Below are positions 9,128-17,143 of a DNA stretch of 64,000 bases, piece after piece. The notes beneath the pieces are model-generated. The model was given only the letters and a program-made list of their open reading frames with translations. It made no database searches and had not been told where the DNA came from. Origin of the DNA: Devosia neptuniae (GTDB lineage: Bacteria; Pseudomonadota; Alphaproteobacteria; Rhizobiales; Devosiaceae); the NCBI RefSeq assembly GCF_025452235.1, contig NZ_CP104965.1:3592501-3656500 (forward strand), written 5' to 3'. A program made the position numbers and the translations under genes. The stretch's first letter is position 1; each line of letters begins with the position of its first letter.

Positions 9128-9400
9128 TTATGTCGGGCTAAATTCGACTTCCCACATGCGGGGCCAATAGACGTCGTCGTAAAAATCGGGCGGGATCGGC
9201 GACATGCGCGAAATCGCGCGTGACGCCAGATCGATCTGCTGGGCGAGGTGCTGGATGACCTCGGGCATGGGTCGCCCGGTGATGAATTCGCGCGTGCGCC
9301 ACTGATCGAGCTTGAGATAACGCAGGCGGCGCCTGGCTTCGGCCTCTACGTCTTCGACGGAGACGGGATCACTACTGTTCTCGACGACTGCGAAACGCAC
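9128..9400 (-). CDS. hypothetical protein
   Basis: A 90-residue soluble, charged protein with a GTG start at 9400, no signal peptide and no membrane segment. Helical heptad-like stretches run through the middle, and the C-terminus is Trp- and acid-rich (YWPRMWEVEF). The family is not recognised. It is convergent with the phosphatase gene and separated from it by 13 bp. Coding-like third-position GC supports a real gene. Confidence 0.6.
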   Translation of the reverse strand: MRFAVVENSSDPVSVEDVEAEARRRLRYLKLDQWRTREFITGRPMPEVIQHLAQQIDLASRAISRMSPIPPDFYDDVYWPRMWEVEFSPT

Positions 9401-9466
9401 TTTTGGAACTCAATACGAACACGAACGGCATGATCGCCGCCATAGGTGTCTTCACTTTGTCATGCC

Positions 9467-9489
9467 GGCGTTACCGAAGCGGTAACGCC
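9467..9489 (+). promoter_or_regulatory. leader hairpin upstream of the nucleosidase gene
   Basis: A perfect 9-bp inverted repeat, GGCGTTACC (9467-9475) and GGTAACGCC (9481-9489) with a five-base loop, lies 26 bp before the start of the gene at 9516. No T tract follows. It could be an operator or a leader stem; no known riboswitch was recognised. Confidence 0.35.
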
Positions 9490-9515
9490 AATCTGTTGCG
9501 TGCTAGTTTGCGGCC

Positions 9516-10115
9516 ATGTCGATTCTCTACGTCATGGCCGCCCCGGCCGAATACGGCCCTCACCTGCGCGAACGCATCACGCCGCTGATGACGGGGATTG
9601 GTCCGGTCGAGGCTGCAATCGTGGTGACACGGGCGCTAGCGGAGGCGAAAGCGGCGGGCAGCTTGCCTAGCCTGGTTGTTTCACTGGGATCTGCGGGTTC
9701 GCGCACGCTGGAGCAATGCGAAGTCTACCAGGCCTATTCGGTGAGCTATCGCGACATGGATGCCTCGGCACTGGGTTTTGCCAAAGGCCAGACGCCGTTG
9801 CTCGATCTGCCACCGGTCTTGCCGCTGTTTCCGCTGGTCGACGGGCTAAAAGGCGCCAGCCTTTCGACCGGCGCCAACGTCGTTTCAGGTGCCGCTTACG
9901 ATGCTATCGAAGCCGACATGGTGGATATGGAGACCTATGCCACCTTACGGGCGTGCCAGAGCTTTGAGGTGCCTTTGCTGGCGCTGCGCGGCATTTCCGA
10001 CGGGGTAGCGGAACTGAACCACTTGGCCGACTGGACGCAATATCTGTATATCATCGACGAAAAGCTGGCCGCCGCCGTCGATACGATCGAAGCGGCATAC
10101 GGCCGAGGGCCCTAG
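9516..10115 (+). CDS. MTA/SAH nucleosidase-like phosphorylase family protein
   Basis: Probable 5'-methylthioadenosine/S-adenosylhomocysteine nucleosidase, which cleaves the adenine from by-products of methylation and polyamine synthesis. The 199-residue product keeps the family elements MTGIGPVEAA near residue 25, SLGSAGS in the middle, VDMETYA (substrate-ribose Glu) near residue 138 and ALRGISD with the catalytic Asp near residue 158. It is shorter than the about 230 residues of the E. coli enzyme, with trimmed loops. It overlaps the convergent membrane-protein gene by four bases. Confidence 0.8.
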   Translation: MSILYVMAAPAEYGPHLRERITPLMTGIGPVEAAIVVTRALAEAKAAGSLPSLVVSLGSAGSRTLEQCEVYQAYSVSYRDMDASALGFAKGQTPLLDLPPVLPLFPLVDGLKGASLSTGANVVSGAAYDAIEADMVDMETYATLRACQSFEVPLLALRGISDGVAELNHLADWTQYLYIIDEKLAAAVDTIEAAYGRGP

Positions 10116-10441
10116 TTTCCGGTCTGCGCCTTCTTGTCGCGGCGGGCGCGGCGCCAAGTGGACCATTTGCGGGTGCCGCGGACGATGGCGTGGTTGACCG
10201 GCCCCTGCAGGAAGACCAGGTCGAGCGCCAGGAGCAGCAGGCCCAGCGGCAGCATCCAGAGGCCCAGGACCGGCAGGAAGCTGAATATGCCCCCAAGGAC
10301 CAGCAGGAAGCCGAGCGGAATACGAATCCAGCGCGCTTCAGGGCGACGCACACGTTCGAGCCAACCAGCGGCGAAGCCGGGCGCGCGGCGTTGTATCTTG
10401 TCGAATTGCCGGTTGAGACGGGCGTGGCTCTTGCTGCGCAT
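10112..10441 (-). CDS. small membrane protein, PGPGW-like
   Basis: A 109-residue protein with a basic N-terminal third, two hydrophobic segments (about residues 42-58 and 62-80) joined by a short Gly/Pro turn, and a basic C-terminal tail. This matches small inner-membrane proteins of the PGPGW/DUF454-like kind, whose function is unknown. The ATG at 10441 faces away from the DUF883-like gene at 10614. The family assignment is tentative. Confidence 0.6.
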   Translation of the reverse strand: MRSKSHARLNRQFDKIQRRAPGFAAGWLERVRRPEARWIRIPLGFLLVLGGIFSFLPVLGLWMLPLGLLLLALDLVFLQGPVNHAIVRGTRKWSTWRRARRDKKAQTGN

Positions 10442-10613
10442 GGGCTATCCCTTGTTGCCGTCGCGTTGAACTATAGCTGGTGTTTCAATCTGACTTTCCA
10501 AGGCCCGTAGCGCAATTTCGGCAATTCGCCAATACGGCCATTTGTCCTGCTGCCGGAACCATTGGCGCGAGGCCGAGTTGATCGGGGACAGTAAAAACTA
10601 TGGGAAAGTCACA

Positions 10614-10946
10614 ATGGCAACTTCAGCAAGACGCGCTATCAAACAGATTGAAGAGGCCGGCGACGACATCTCGGATAACCTCGTCCGGCAGATCGCGGCC
10701 CTGCGCAAGGAAATCGCCGGCATTGCCGATGCGGTCAGCGATTATAGCGACCATGGGCTGCATGACGTGCAGCACAATGCGTTGGCCTTGGCCAATGAAG
10801 TGCGCCACCAAGGGGCGGCCGTTGCCAAGCAGGTAAGCCGGCAGGCAGGCGTTGCGAGCCGTGCCGCGCGGGACCATCCGGTGCCGCTGATCATCGCCCT
10901 GGGCACGATTGCCCTACTCTCGGCGCTCGTTTTCCGACGCGATTAG
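10614..10946 (+). CDS. ElaB/YqjD (DUF883)-like membrane-anchored protein
   Basis: A 110-residue protein: a long amphipathic, Ala-rich helical region (residues 1-85) followed by one C-terminal membrane helix (about residues 88-105) ending in Arg-Arg-Asp. This matches the tail-anchored ElaB/YqjD/YgaM family, which in enterobacteria binds ribosomes at the membrane in stationary phase. The ATG at 10614 has GGGAAAG upstream and begins the conserved part; an upstream start at 10542 adds unrelated residues. The function here is by analogy only. Confidence 0.7.
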   Translation: MATSARRAIKQIEEAGDDISDNLVRQIAALRKEIAGIADAVSDYSDHGLHDVQHNALALANEVRHQGAAVAKQVSRQAGVASRAARDHPVPLIIALGTIALLSALVFRRD

Positions 10947-11047
10947 CAGCATTAAGGCTTTGCTAACCGTGCCAGTCACCGTTTCCTTAATCGTACAGAG
11001 TCATTTTCGGTCAAACTTGCACCAATGCAACAGACCGGAGATGACCC

Positions 11048-11512
11048 ATGCACTTTACGTCGAAGGCGCTTTTGCGCGTCGCCGCTTTGGCTGTCGTCGC
11101 GACCAGTCTGGGGGGCTGTAGCTTCCTCGGCCTCAATTTCGGCATGGCCCAGCTCAGCGAAAAAGAATGCCTGATGCGGGCAATGTATTTCGAGTCCAAC
11201 CGCTCGAGCTCTGAAGGCATGCTGGCAGTGGGCACCGTGGTGATGAACCGTCTGCAGGATGCCCGCTATCCCAAGTCAGTCTGTGGCGTGGTGGGGCAAA
11301 AGAACCAGTTCGCCCAAGGCGTCTTGACCAAGAAGATGACCGATAGCGGGGCCGTATTGGCCTCGCAGGTTGCCGATCAGGTGCTGCGCGGCGCGCGGCA
11401 TCCCGGCGTGCAGAATGCGCAGCATTTCCACACCGCCGGCCTGCGCTTCCCGTACAACAATATGCATTACGTGCTCGAAGCTGGCGGCAACGAGTTCTAC
11501 GAAAAGTACTAG
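11048..11512 (+). CDS. cell wall hydrolase (SleB/Hydrolase_2 type), putative lipoprotein
   Basis: A 154-residue exported protein. Residues 1-24 form a signal with lipobox SLGGC, so Cys24 is probably lipidated. The rest is the Hydrolase_2 (SleB-like) domain: ECLMRAMYFESN with the catalytic Glu near residue 47, GTVVMNRL, then an FAQG segment and the C-terminal NNMHYV. Such enzymes cleave peptidoglycan glycan strands and act in wall remodelling. A GGAG site lies 7-8 bases upstream of the ATG. It is convergent with the DUF2076 gene 15 bp away. Confidence 0.85.
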   Translation: MHFTSKALLRVAALAVVATSLGGCSFLGLNFGMAQLSEKECLMRAMYFESNRSSSEGMLAVGTVVMNRLQDARYPKSVCGVVGQKNQFAQGVLTKKMTDSGAVLASQVADQVLRGARHPGVQNAQHFHTAGLRFPYNNMHYVLEAGGNEFYEKY

Positions 11513-11527
11513 CTGCCGTGGCTTAGC

Positions 11528-12082
11528 CTAGAAGTCGCCGCCCAGATCGAAATCGTCGTCGCCGCCGAAATCGGCATCACCGGCGTCCGTTTCGTCCGGC
11601 GTAGCCTCCAGCGGCTGGTCGGCTTGATATTCGGATGCGTTGGCATCGCCGCCCAGCATGCCAGCAATTGCCGAGCCGAGCAGCAGACCACCCGTCACGC
11701 CCAGCGCTGTCTGCGCCGCGCCGGCCAGAAAGCCGCCACCCTGCCCGCGACCAACATCCCTGTCGCCGCCCTGCTGATCCCAAGGGCCACGCGCCCGTCG
11801 GCTGGGCCGGGCTGGCTCATCGCCACCAAATAGACCACCGAGAAATCCGCCGCTGGGTTGCTGCTGTGCTTCCAGTTCCTCAATGCGCTCGCGCGCGGCG
11901 CGAAGGGCCTGTTCCTGAACCAGAATGGTCTGGGCCATATAGTAGGGAGACGGCGGATAGTCGCGCAGACGCTGCTGGATCAAGGCCTCCGCCTCGGCTT
12001 CGCGCGGCGGGCTTTTGCTGGCCGCTGCTTCGATTCGGTCGAACAGGTCGTCTATGGCGTCGCGTTCCTGCTGATTCAGCAT
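11528..12082 (-). CDS. DUF2076 domain-containing protein
   Basis: A 184-residue protein. An N-terminal helical region (MLNQQERDAIDDLF onward, residues 1-75) with YYMAQTILVQEQAL is the DUF2076 core. It is followed by a Gly-rich segment, a hydrophobic Gly/Ala/Leu stretch near residues 120-145 and an acidic Asp/Gly tail ending DDDFDLGGDF. The ATG at 12082 is chosen because GGGAG precedes it. The function is unknown. Related proteins are described as periplasmic ligand-binding sensors, but nothing here proves export. Confidence 0.75.
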   Translation of the reverse strand: MLNQQERDAIDDLFDRIEAAASKSPPREAEAEALIQQRLRDYPPSPYYMAQTILVQEQALRAARERIEELEAQQQPSGGFLGGLFGGDEPARPSRRARGPWDQQGGDRDVGRGQGGGFLAGAAQTALGVTGGLLLGSAIAGMLGGDANASEYQADQPLEATPDETDAGDADFGGDDDFDLGGDF

Positions 12083-12284
12083 TGTCGGGCTCCCTGACAT
12101 CTCGTCGTAACAAGGAAATGGGAAACACCATCCGATGTTGCAACCGCGCGGAAACTACGATCTATGCAAAGAATTCAAGCTGCCGCGAAGATGCCGCAAA
12201 GTTGACCGAATTTCGTCCAGCTTCGTGCGGTAACGAAGCGGTGATCTATAGACCTAACATCATAAAATTTATGGGAGATTGTCG

Positions 12285-12671
12285 ATGAATTCAAAGTTCC
12301 TGCTGCCGCTGGCCGCTCTTTCCATGTTTGCGCTGGCCGCATGCAGTGATCCGAAGACTCCGGACGCACCTGCGGCCACGACCGAGACCACGGCACCCGC
12401 TGCCGCGCCGGCCGCTGCGCCGGCTGCCGCTCCCGCAGCAGCACCCGCGGCTCCCGCTGCCGGTGCCGCCACGATGACTCCGGAGCAGGCCATGCAGGCG
12501 GTGCAGGCTCAGGCTGCCAGCATGACTCCCGAACAGAAGAACGAAACGATCGCCGCTGCCCGCAAGGCTGCTGAAGACGCCGGCAAGGCCCAGGGCCTGT
12601 CCGAAGAGCAGATCAAGCAGGCTGCCGACATGGCTGAGCAGGCCACCAAGCAGATGCTCGGCGTTCAGTAA
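12285..12671 (+). CDS. Ala/Pro-rich lipoprotein
   Basis: A 128-residue lipoprotein. The signal ends with lipobox FALAAC (Cys20 or so). A low-complexity tract of Ala-Ala-Pro repeats (about residues 37-60) acts as a flexible linker, and a helical C-terminal part follows, with two related TPEQ-containing helices. The ATG at 12285 has GGGAG upstream; a TTG two codons earlier is less likely. A strong hairpin follows the stop. No family is recognised; it is probably an outer-membrane-anchored helper. Confidence 0.7.
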   Translation: MNSKFLLPLAALSMFALAACSDPKTPDAPAATTETTAPAAAPAAAPAAAPAAAPAAPAAGAATMTPEQAMQAVQAQAASMTPEQKNETIAAARKAAEDAGKAQGLSEEQIKQAADMAEQATKQMLGVQ

Positions 12672-12698
12672 CAGCACCGTTTCCGATCTGAGACTCTG

Positions 12699-12725
12699 GC
12701 CCCGCGATCCATTGGATTGCGGGGC
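12699..12725. terminator. bidirectional terminator, lipoprotein/fhlB-like
   Basis: A 12-bp stem (12699-12710 with 12714-12725, one wobble pair) with an ATT loop lies between the convergent lipoprotein and FhlB-like genes. On the plus strand it runs into TATTTCTT. It overlaps the last base of the FhlB-like stop codon. Confidence 0.65.
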
Positions 12726-12997
12726 TATTTCTTGGCGCTCAGGCGCAAGACATAGCCGATCACCACGGCGATCGATTCATAGAGCTCGAGCGGAATGGTT
12801 TCATCTAGCTCGACCCCGCTCAGGGCTTCGGCAAGCATCGGATTGGCTTCGATGACCACGCCATGCTCTTGCGCCATGGCGATGATGCGTTCGGCCACCA
12901 ATCCCCTGCCCTTGGCGATGACGCGCGGAGCATCGCTGGTGCCTTTCTCATATTGCAGCGCCACAGCCAGAGCGCGCGGTTTGATGTCCTCGCTCAC
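12725..12997 (-). CDS. FlhB C-terminal-like protein (FhlB type)
   Basis: A 90-residue protein matching the cytoplasmic C-terminal domain of the flagellar export switch FlhB without its membrane part: the ALQYEKG and PRVIAKGRGLVAERI segments and VVIEANPMLAEAL follow the FlhBc pattern. The autocleavage motif NPTH is not present, as is usual for these stand-alone homologues. It overlaps the FliK-like gene by four bases, so the two are co-translated. It probably interacts with the export gate or the hook-length protein, but its exact role is not established. Confidence 0.8.
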   Translation of the reverse strand: MSEDIKPRALAVALQYEKGTSDAPRVIAKGRGLVAERIIAMAQEHGVVIEANPMLAEALSGVELDETIPLELYESIAVVIGYVLRLSAKK

Positions 12998-14652
12998 GTC
13001 TGGGCATCCAGGAAATGGCCGGATGGCGCAGGGGCGGCGGAAGGCTCGCCCCGACGCACGATGATGGCGCCAGGCTGCAGGCCAGTGGCCGCAAGGGCGC
13101 CCCGCAATTGCGGTAATTCACTTTCCAGCATGACGGCGGTTTCGGGCTCACTGGCCCAGAGCATGACGCCGGTGGCTTCACCGCGCAACGAGACGTGCGC
13201 GCCCACTTCGCCAAGCGCTGGCAGATTGAGGGCGAAGCGCATTTGCCAGCCGCGCTCGCCGTCCTGCTCGGCATTGCCTTTGCCGTCGCGGTGGATCTGC
13301 ATTTGCAGCAGGGTCTGGTGGTTGCCGATCAGCACCGGCAAATCAAGGCTCCAGTCCCCACCCGGCTTACCAGTGGGATCAGGTAGCGACGCATGCTGAT
13401 GCAGACGCATGCGGGACAAGGCAGCGTCGGTGCGCTCCAGCAGCATTTTGCCGGCTTCTTCCGACGTGGCGGCCGGATCAATGCCAGAAGGTTCATGCGC
13501 CGAGCGGGCCCGCAATACACCGCCACGAACCGGCGGCGCCATCATTGCCGCTGCTATCGGCGCCGCCTGTTGCCCAAGCCAATTGGTCAGCGTCTGGCGC
13601 AGGGTCAACAGCGCCGATTTCATGTCGGTCTGGTCCGGCACGCGGCCCGCAGCCAAGGCGCTTTCCTGAAAGATGCCGGAGCTGAGGACGGCTTTCTGCA
13701 AGGTTGCACCATTGAGCGGTGCGTTTAAAGACAGCCGCCCAGCCAGCACCTGCTGGGCGGCCCGCGCCACGGGTTCCGGCAACGCGACTTTCCCGGCGAT
13801 TGCAGTCACGGCAGCAGTGAGTGCGGCCACGCTGCCCTGCCGTTGAGCGGAGGTCTGGACCATCTGCGCCAATGCGGCCTGGGGGGTGGTTGGGGGCTGT
13901 GGTGCCGGGCTGGCGGGAATTGGCGCGTTGGTCGCGGGCGACGAGATGGCTGGCTGCGGCGTGGGCTTGGCGGTAACTGGGGCTATGGCAGGCGCGGGGA
14001 CCGCGGGAGCCACGAGGGTGGTTGGCGCTTGCTGGATGGTTGGCGTGGGGGATGAGATTGGTAACAGATTGGCTACGGCTGGTGGAGACACCAGGGACGG
14101 TGGGACCTGGCCCTGGGGTTGCGCCACTACGGCGGGTTGCTGGGGCGTTGTTGTTGCGACAGGTGCAAGCGGCACTGCGCCCTGTGGCGGCACGAACGCT
14201 GGTGGGGGCGCCGCCTGAGGCGCTGAACCGGGCAAGGTTGGGGCGGGGATTGGGGCCGCCGCAACTGGCGCGATCGGCACCGATACGGCCGGCAATGTAG
14301 TCGGCGGCAGGGTCGTGGGCACGGCTATGGTTGGCAGTGGGATGCTGACCTGAACTGGCAGCGGCGCGGCGGGGATGGTGCCGGGTTGGACGGGCGCGGG
14401 AAGCGGCTGGAGCGCGAGGCGTTGCTGGCTGCCGCTGCCCTGGACCTCCAATTGCAGGACCATTCCGGGCTTGGTGGGAATTGGCAGCACCAGATTGAGC
14501 ATCTGGTCGCCGATTTGCACCTGGGTGCCGCCATTGGGCGCAGGGCCGAGGACTTTGGCGGCGATGACCTGCCCCGGCTGCAAGGCCAGCGCCTCAAGCG
14601 CGCTATTGCGCGCAGCGGCGACCAGCGTTGGAAATTGCGAGGAAATCGGCAT
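12994..14652 (-). CDS. flagellar hook-length control protein FliK-like
   Basis: A 552-residue protein in three parts. First, an N-terminal region of about 100 residues (MPISSQFPTLVAAARNSAL onward). Second, a long Pro/Ala/Val-rich disordered middle (about 100-280), as expected of a molecular ruler. Third, a C-terminal FliK domain (about 430-530) with a Gly-Trp-Gln-Met-Arg-Phe segment and LPALGEVGAHVSLRG. The ATG at 14652 has GGAGG upstream, though at long spacing. It is paired with the FhlB-like gene and no other flagellar genes lie in the window. Confidence 0.75.
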   Translation of the reverse strand: MPISSQFPTLVAAARNSALEALALQPGQVIAAKVLGPAPNGGTQVQIGDQMLNLVLPIPTKPGMVLQLEVQGSGSQQRLALQPLPAPVQPGTIPAAPLPVQVSIPLPTIAVPTTLPPTTLPAVSVPIAPVAAAPIPAPTLPGSAPQAAPPPAFVPPQGAVPLAPVATTTPQQPAVVAQPQGQVPPSLVSPPAVANLLPISSPTPTIQQAPTTLVAPAVPAPAIAPVTAKPTPQPAISSPATNAPIPASPAPQPPTTPQAALAQMVQTSAQRQGSVAALTAAVTAIAGKVALPEPVARAAQQVLAGRLSLNAPLNGATLQKAVLSSGIFQESALAAGRVPDQTDMKSALLTLRQTLTNWLGQQAAPIAAAMMAPPVRGGVLRARSAHEPSGIDPAATSEEAGKMLLERTDAALSRMRLHQHASLPDPTGKPGGDWSLDLPVLIGNHQTLLQMQIHRDGKGNAEQDGERGWQMRFALNLPALGEVGAHVSLRGEATGVMLWASEPETAVMLESELPQLRGALAATGLQPGAIIVRRGEPSAAPAPSGHFLDAQT

Positions 14653-14760
14653 GGAGCGCCCGCGCCTCCGCCGCCCCATGCGGCTTGGTAAACAAGCCTA
14701 GCAGAGGAAATCCTAAGGCCGCGGTAAAATGGGTGCAGGCGTTAGCGCGAGGTGAAGGCC

Positions 14761-15504
14761 CTAATGCGGGCGGATATCGGTGTAGCTCTTGGTGGCTGGC
14801 TTGCCGCGGAAGGTGACCCAGAAGAAGTTAAGCGTATAGGTGCCCGCGGTGCGGAATACGCCTTCCTGCTCGAGGCGGCGGCCCGAAGTCTTCATCTTCA
14901 GCGCAAAGGTCCATTTGACGCCGCCGACCTTGGACAGCCGCACTGCCACGTCGGTGTCTTCGCCGAAGAATTCGATCGTGCGATCATAGCCGCCGACCTG
15001 CTCCCAGGCGGCGCGCTTGAACACGAAATTGCCGCCCTGCACCACCGAGCCCACCCGCAGGATGAAGCGGTTGAACACGTAGATCAGATAGGTGAGGCCA
15101 TAGAACATGGTCACCAGGAACCGATTGAAGCGGCTCATGTCGTAATAGACATAGGGGCCGCTGAGGCAGACCAGCTTGGGGTCCTTGGCGAATTCGGCGA
15201 TGACCGTATCGAGCCAGCCTTCGGGCACCACGGTATCGCTGTCGATATTGGCGATCAGGTCAAAACCCTTGGTGGCGGCAAAGCCGGCGTCACGGGCATT
15301 GACCAGGCCCTTTTGCGGTTCATCGACTACGCGGACGCTGGGAAAGCTACGGGCGATCTCGCCGGTGCGGTCGGTGGAGGCGTTGTTGACGACCACGATA
15401 TCGGCGTCGGCGCCGGCGCGCGCGACCTCATCGACCACGGATTGCAGGCATTTGCCGATCAGCGCTTCCTCGTTATACGCCGGGATGACAAATGCCAGTT
15501 TCAT
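14761..15504 (-). CDS. family 2 glycosyltransferase
   Basis: A 247-residue GT-A enzyme. The N-terminus has the nucleotide-binding start VIPAYNEE, then VVNNASTDRT. The DxD-type motif is IDSDT near residue 88, and the base motif FGEDTDVAVRL near residue 188 provides the catalytic acidic pair. A hydrophobic patch near residues 130-150 suggests peripheral membrane contact. Likely substrates are a sugar nucleotide and a lipid or polysaccharide acceptor, and neither can be named. It is a single gene, divergent from the FecR-domain gene. Confidence 0.85.
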   Translation of the reverse strand: MKLAFVIPAYNEEALIGKCLQSVVDEVARAGADADIVVVNNASTDRTGEIARSFPSVRVVDEPQKGLVNARDAGFAATKGFDLIANIDSDTVVPEGWLDTVIAEFAKDPKLVCLSGPYVYYDMSRFNRFLVTMFYGLTYLIYVFNRFILRVGSVVQGGNFVFKRAAWEQVGGYDRTIEFFGEDTDVAVRLSKVGGVKWTFALKMKTSGRRLEQEGVFRTAGTYTLNFFWVTFRGKPATKSYTDIRPH

Positions 15505-15690
15505 GGATGCCTCGTGGTGTCGCGGAATCTGCCAATAGCGTTTGCAGCGCGCCGCGGCAATGTTTTCCCGCTGCTTGCGCAGCAGTCTGGGGCTCCGGCG
15601 GATTTTCGGGCCAAGAATTGTCTGCTATCAATGAAAGGTGTGCGGCGCCGATTGACTTGCCTGTTCCAGGGTAATGCGAAAGATCGTGCA

Positions 15691-16536
15691 ATGATCATCA
15701 CCCGAATACTGTTTATCGTCATCGGCTTGGCCTTTGCGCTGATTTTGGTTCCAGCGGCCAATGCGGCGGGTGAGGGTACGGCCGTGGGCGTCAAGCCGGA
15801 CGCGGTGGCGCGCATCAGTTCAAGCGACCGGATTCTGGAAGTTGGCAGCGACGTTTCGGTGGGCGAACTGATCGTCACCGGCGGTTCGGGCCAGGTGCAG
15901 ATCGTTTTTGCCGATGGCACCAGGCTGGTCGTTGGACCGGGCAGTTCGCTGCTGATCGAGACTTATCTGCTGTCGGGGCCGAATACCGCCAGGAAGCTGG
16001 CGATCAATGCCTTGGGCGGCAGCTTTCGTTTTATCTCGGGCAATAGTCCGAAATCGGCCTATTCGATCGAAACCCCCACTGCGGCCATCGCGGTTCGCGG
16101 CACCGCGTTCGATCTGATCGTTACCCGCCAGCAGACACTTGTCATGCTCTATGAGGGCGCGTTGCAGCTCTGCCGCAATGCCGGGCAATGTGCTCAATTG
16201 GCTGAGCGCTGCGCCGTGGGCTACGCAAATTCCAGCGGCGCGGCGGGTCTATCCATGCAGGACACAAGGCGGCCGCAGGTGATCGCCGGCTTCGGCTATT
16301 CGCGGTTGCAGCGGCAATTGCTGCCCGATTTCCGCATCAGCGGCGCCGGCCGGTGCCAGGATGTTGGAACTGCCGAGTCGATCAACAGCCTGGGCGATTC
16401 GTCTGACCGGTCCGATGACGACAGTGACGCGCCGAGCACACCGACGACGCCCAACACGCCGAGCACCCCATCCAATCCGAACACGCCCAGCACCCCAACG
16501 GCGCCAGGCGGCCCGAATTCGCCTACTACTCCCTAG
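15691..16536 (+). CDS. FecR-domain secreted protein with Pro/Thr tail
   Basis: A 281-residue exported protein. A signal sequence (ILFIVIGLAFALILVPAANA, cleaved near residue 25) precedes a FecR domain (about 30-165) with IVFADGTRLVVGPGS and the hallmark IAVRGTAFDLIV. The C-terminal 45 residues are an acidic patch followed by repeats of a Thr-Pro-Asn/Ser pattern, a disordered linker-like tail. No sigma factor or TonB receptor is nearby, so this is the stand-alone FecR type rather than a FecI regulator. The ATG at 15691 is preferred; one at 15631 would add 20 residues. The reading frame runs far upstream but is antisense to the glycosyltransferase there. Confidence 0.75.
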   Translation: MIITRILFIVIGLAFALILVPAANAAGEGTAVGVKPDAVARISSSDRILEVGSDVSVGELIVTGGSGQVQIVFADGTRLVVGPGSSLLIETYLLSGPNTARKLAINALGGSFRFISGNSPKSAYSIETPTAAIAVRGTAFDLIVTRQQTLVMLYEGALQLCRNAGQCAQLAERCAVGYANSSGAAGLSMQDTRRPQVIAGFGYSRLQRQLLPDFRISGAGRCQDVGTAESINSLGDSSDRSDDDSDAPSTPTTPNTPSTPSNPNTPSTPTAPGGPNSPTTP

Positions 16537-16542
16537 CGGCGA

Positions 16543-17043
16543 TCAGCCGAGATAGTCGCTTTTGCCGACCGGCACGCCATTGTGCCGGAGGATGGCGTAG
16601 GCCGTGGTGACGTGGAAAAAGAAGTTGGGCAGCGCCCGCTGCACGACATAGTCCTCACCTGACAGGGTGACATCGCCGGCCCGGAGCTTGAGGGTGACCG
16701 GACGGGTGTCGGAGCCTTCAAGGTCTTCCGGCTTGACCGTTGCCAGCAGGTCGAGCGTCTTGCGCAGGCGAGCGCGCAGCTCGTCGAACGTGGCTTCGTC
16801 ATCGGCCCAGGACGGAACGGGCTGGCCGGAGAGGCGCGATACGCAGCCCTTGGCATGATCGGTGGCGATCTGCAGCTGGCTGCGGAAGGGCAGCATATCG
16901 GGCGCCAGGCGGGAGGCGACGAGCACGCCGGTGTCGAAATTGCGCTCGGCCGCATAGGCGTCGGCCTTGTCCATGATTGCCAGCAGATTGGTCAACATGC
17001 GCGTGAAGAACGGCACTGTCATGCCGTACATCGAGATGGTCAT
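16543..17043 (-). CDS. DUF1993 family protein
   Basis: A 166-residue protein beginning MTISMYGMTVPFFTRML, the characteristic DUF1993 start, with an FFFHVTTAYAILRHNGVPVGK segment split near the C-terminus as in that family. Members resemble four-helix DinB-type bundles and have no established function. The ATG at 17043 has AGGATAAG upstream; an upstream extension of 52 residues is not supported. It ends six bases from the convergent FecR gene. Confidence 0.82.
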   Translation of the reverse strand: MTISMYGMTVPFFTRMLTNLLAIMDKADAYAAERNFDTGVLVASRLAPDMLPFRSQLQIATDHAKGCVSRLSGQPVPSWADDEATFDELRARLRKTLDLLATVKPEDLEGSDTRPVTLKLRAGDVTLSGEDYVVQRALPNFFFHVTTAYAILRHNGVPVGKSDYLG

Positions 17044-17143
17044 CGAACTTATCCTGATTGTCTGTTCCCGAATGGGAAGACTCTTGTGCGCCAGCTGGTT
17101 TGGCGTGACAAGTAGCGTCTCCCGGTGTTGGTTTTGAGGACGC

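Noticed and set aside
12360..12470. Tandem repeat in the lipoprotein gene as a CRISPR or mobile repeat
   Set aside because: The GCC/GCT-rich periodicity simply encodes the Ala-Ala-Pro linker. No spacer-repeat structure is seen anywhere in the window.
14752..15690. Upstream extension of the FecR-domain frame
   Set aside because: It is antisense to the glycosyltransferase. The signal peptide beginning at 15691 marks the real start.
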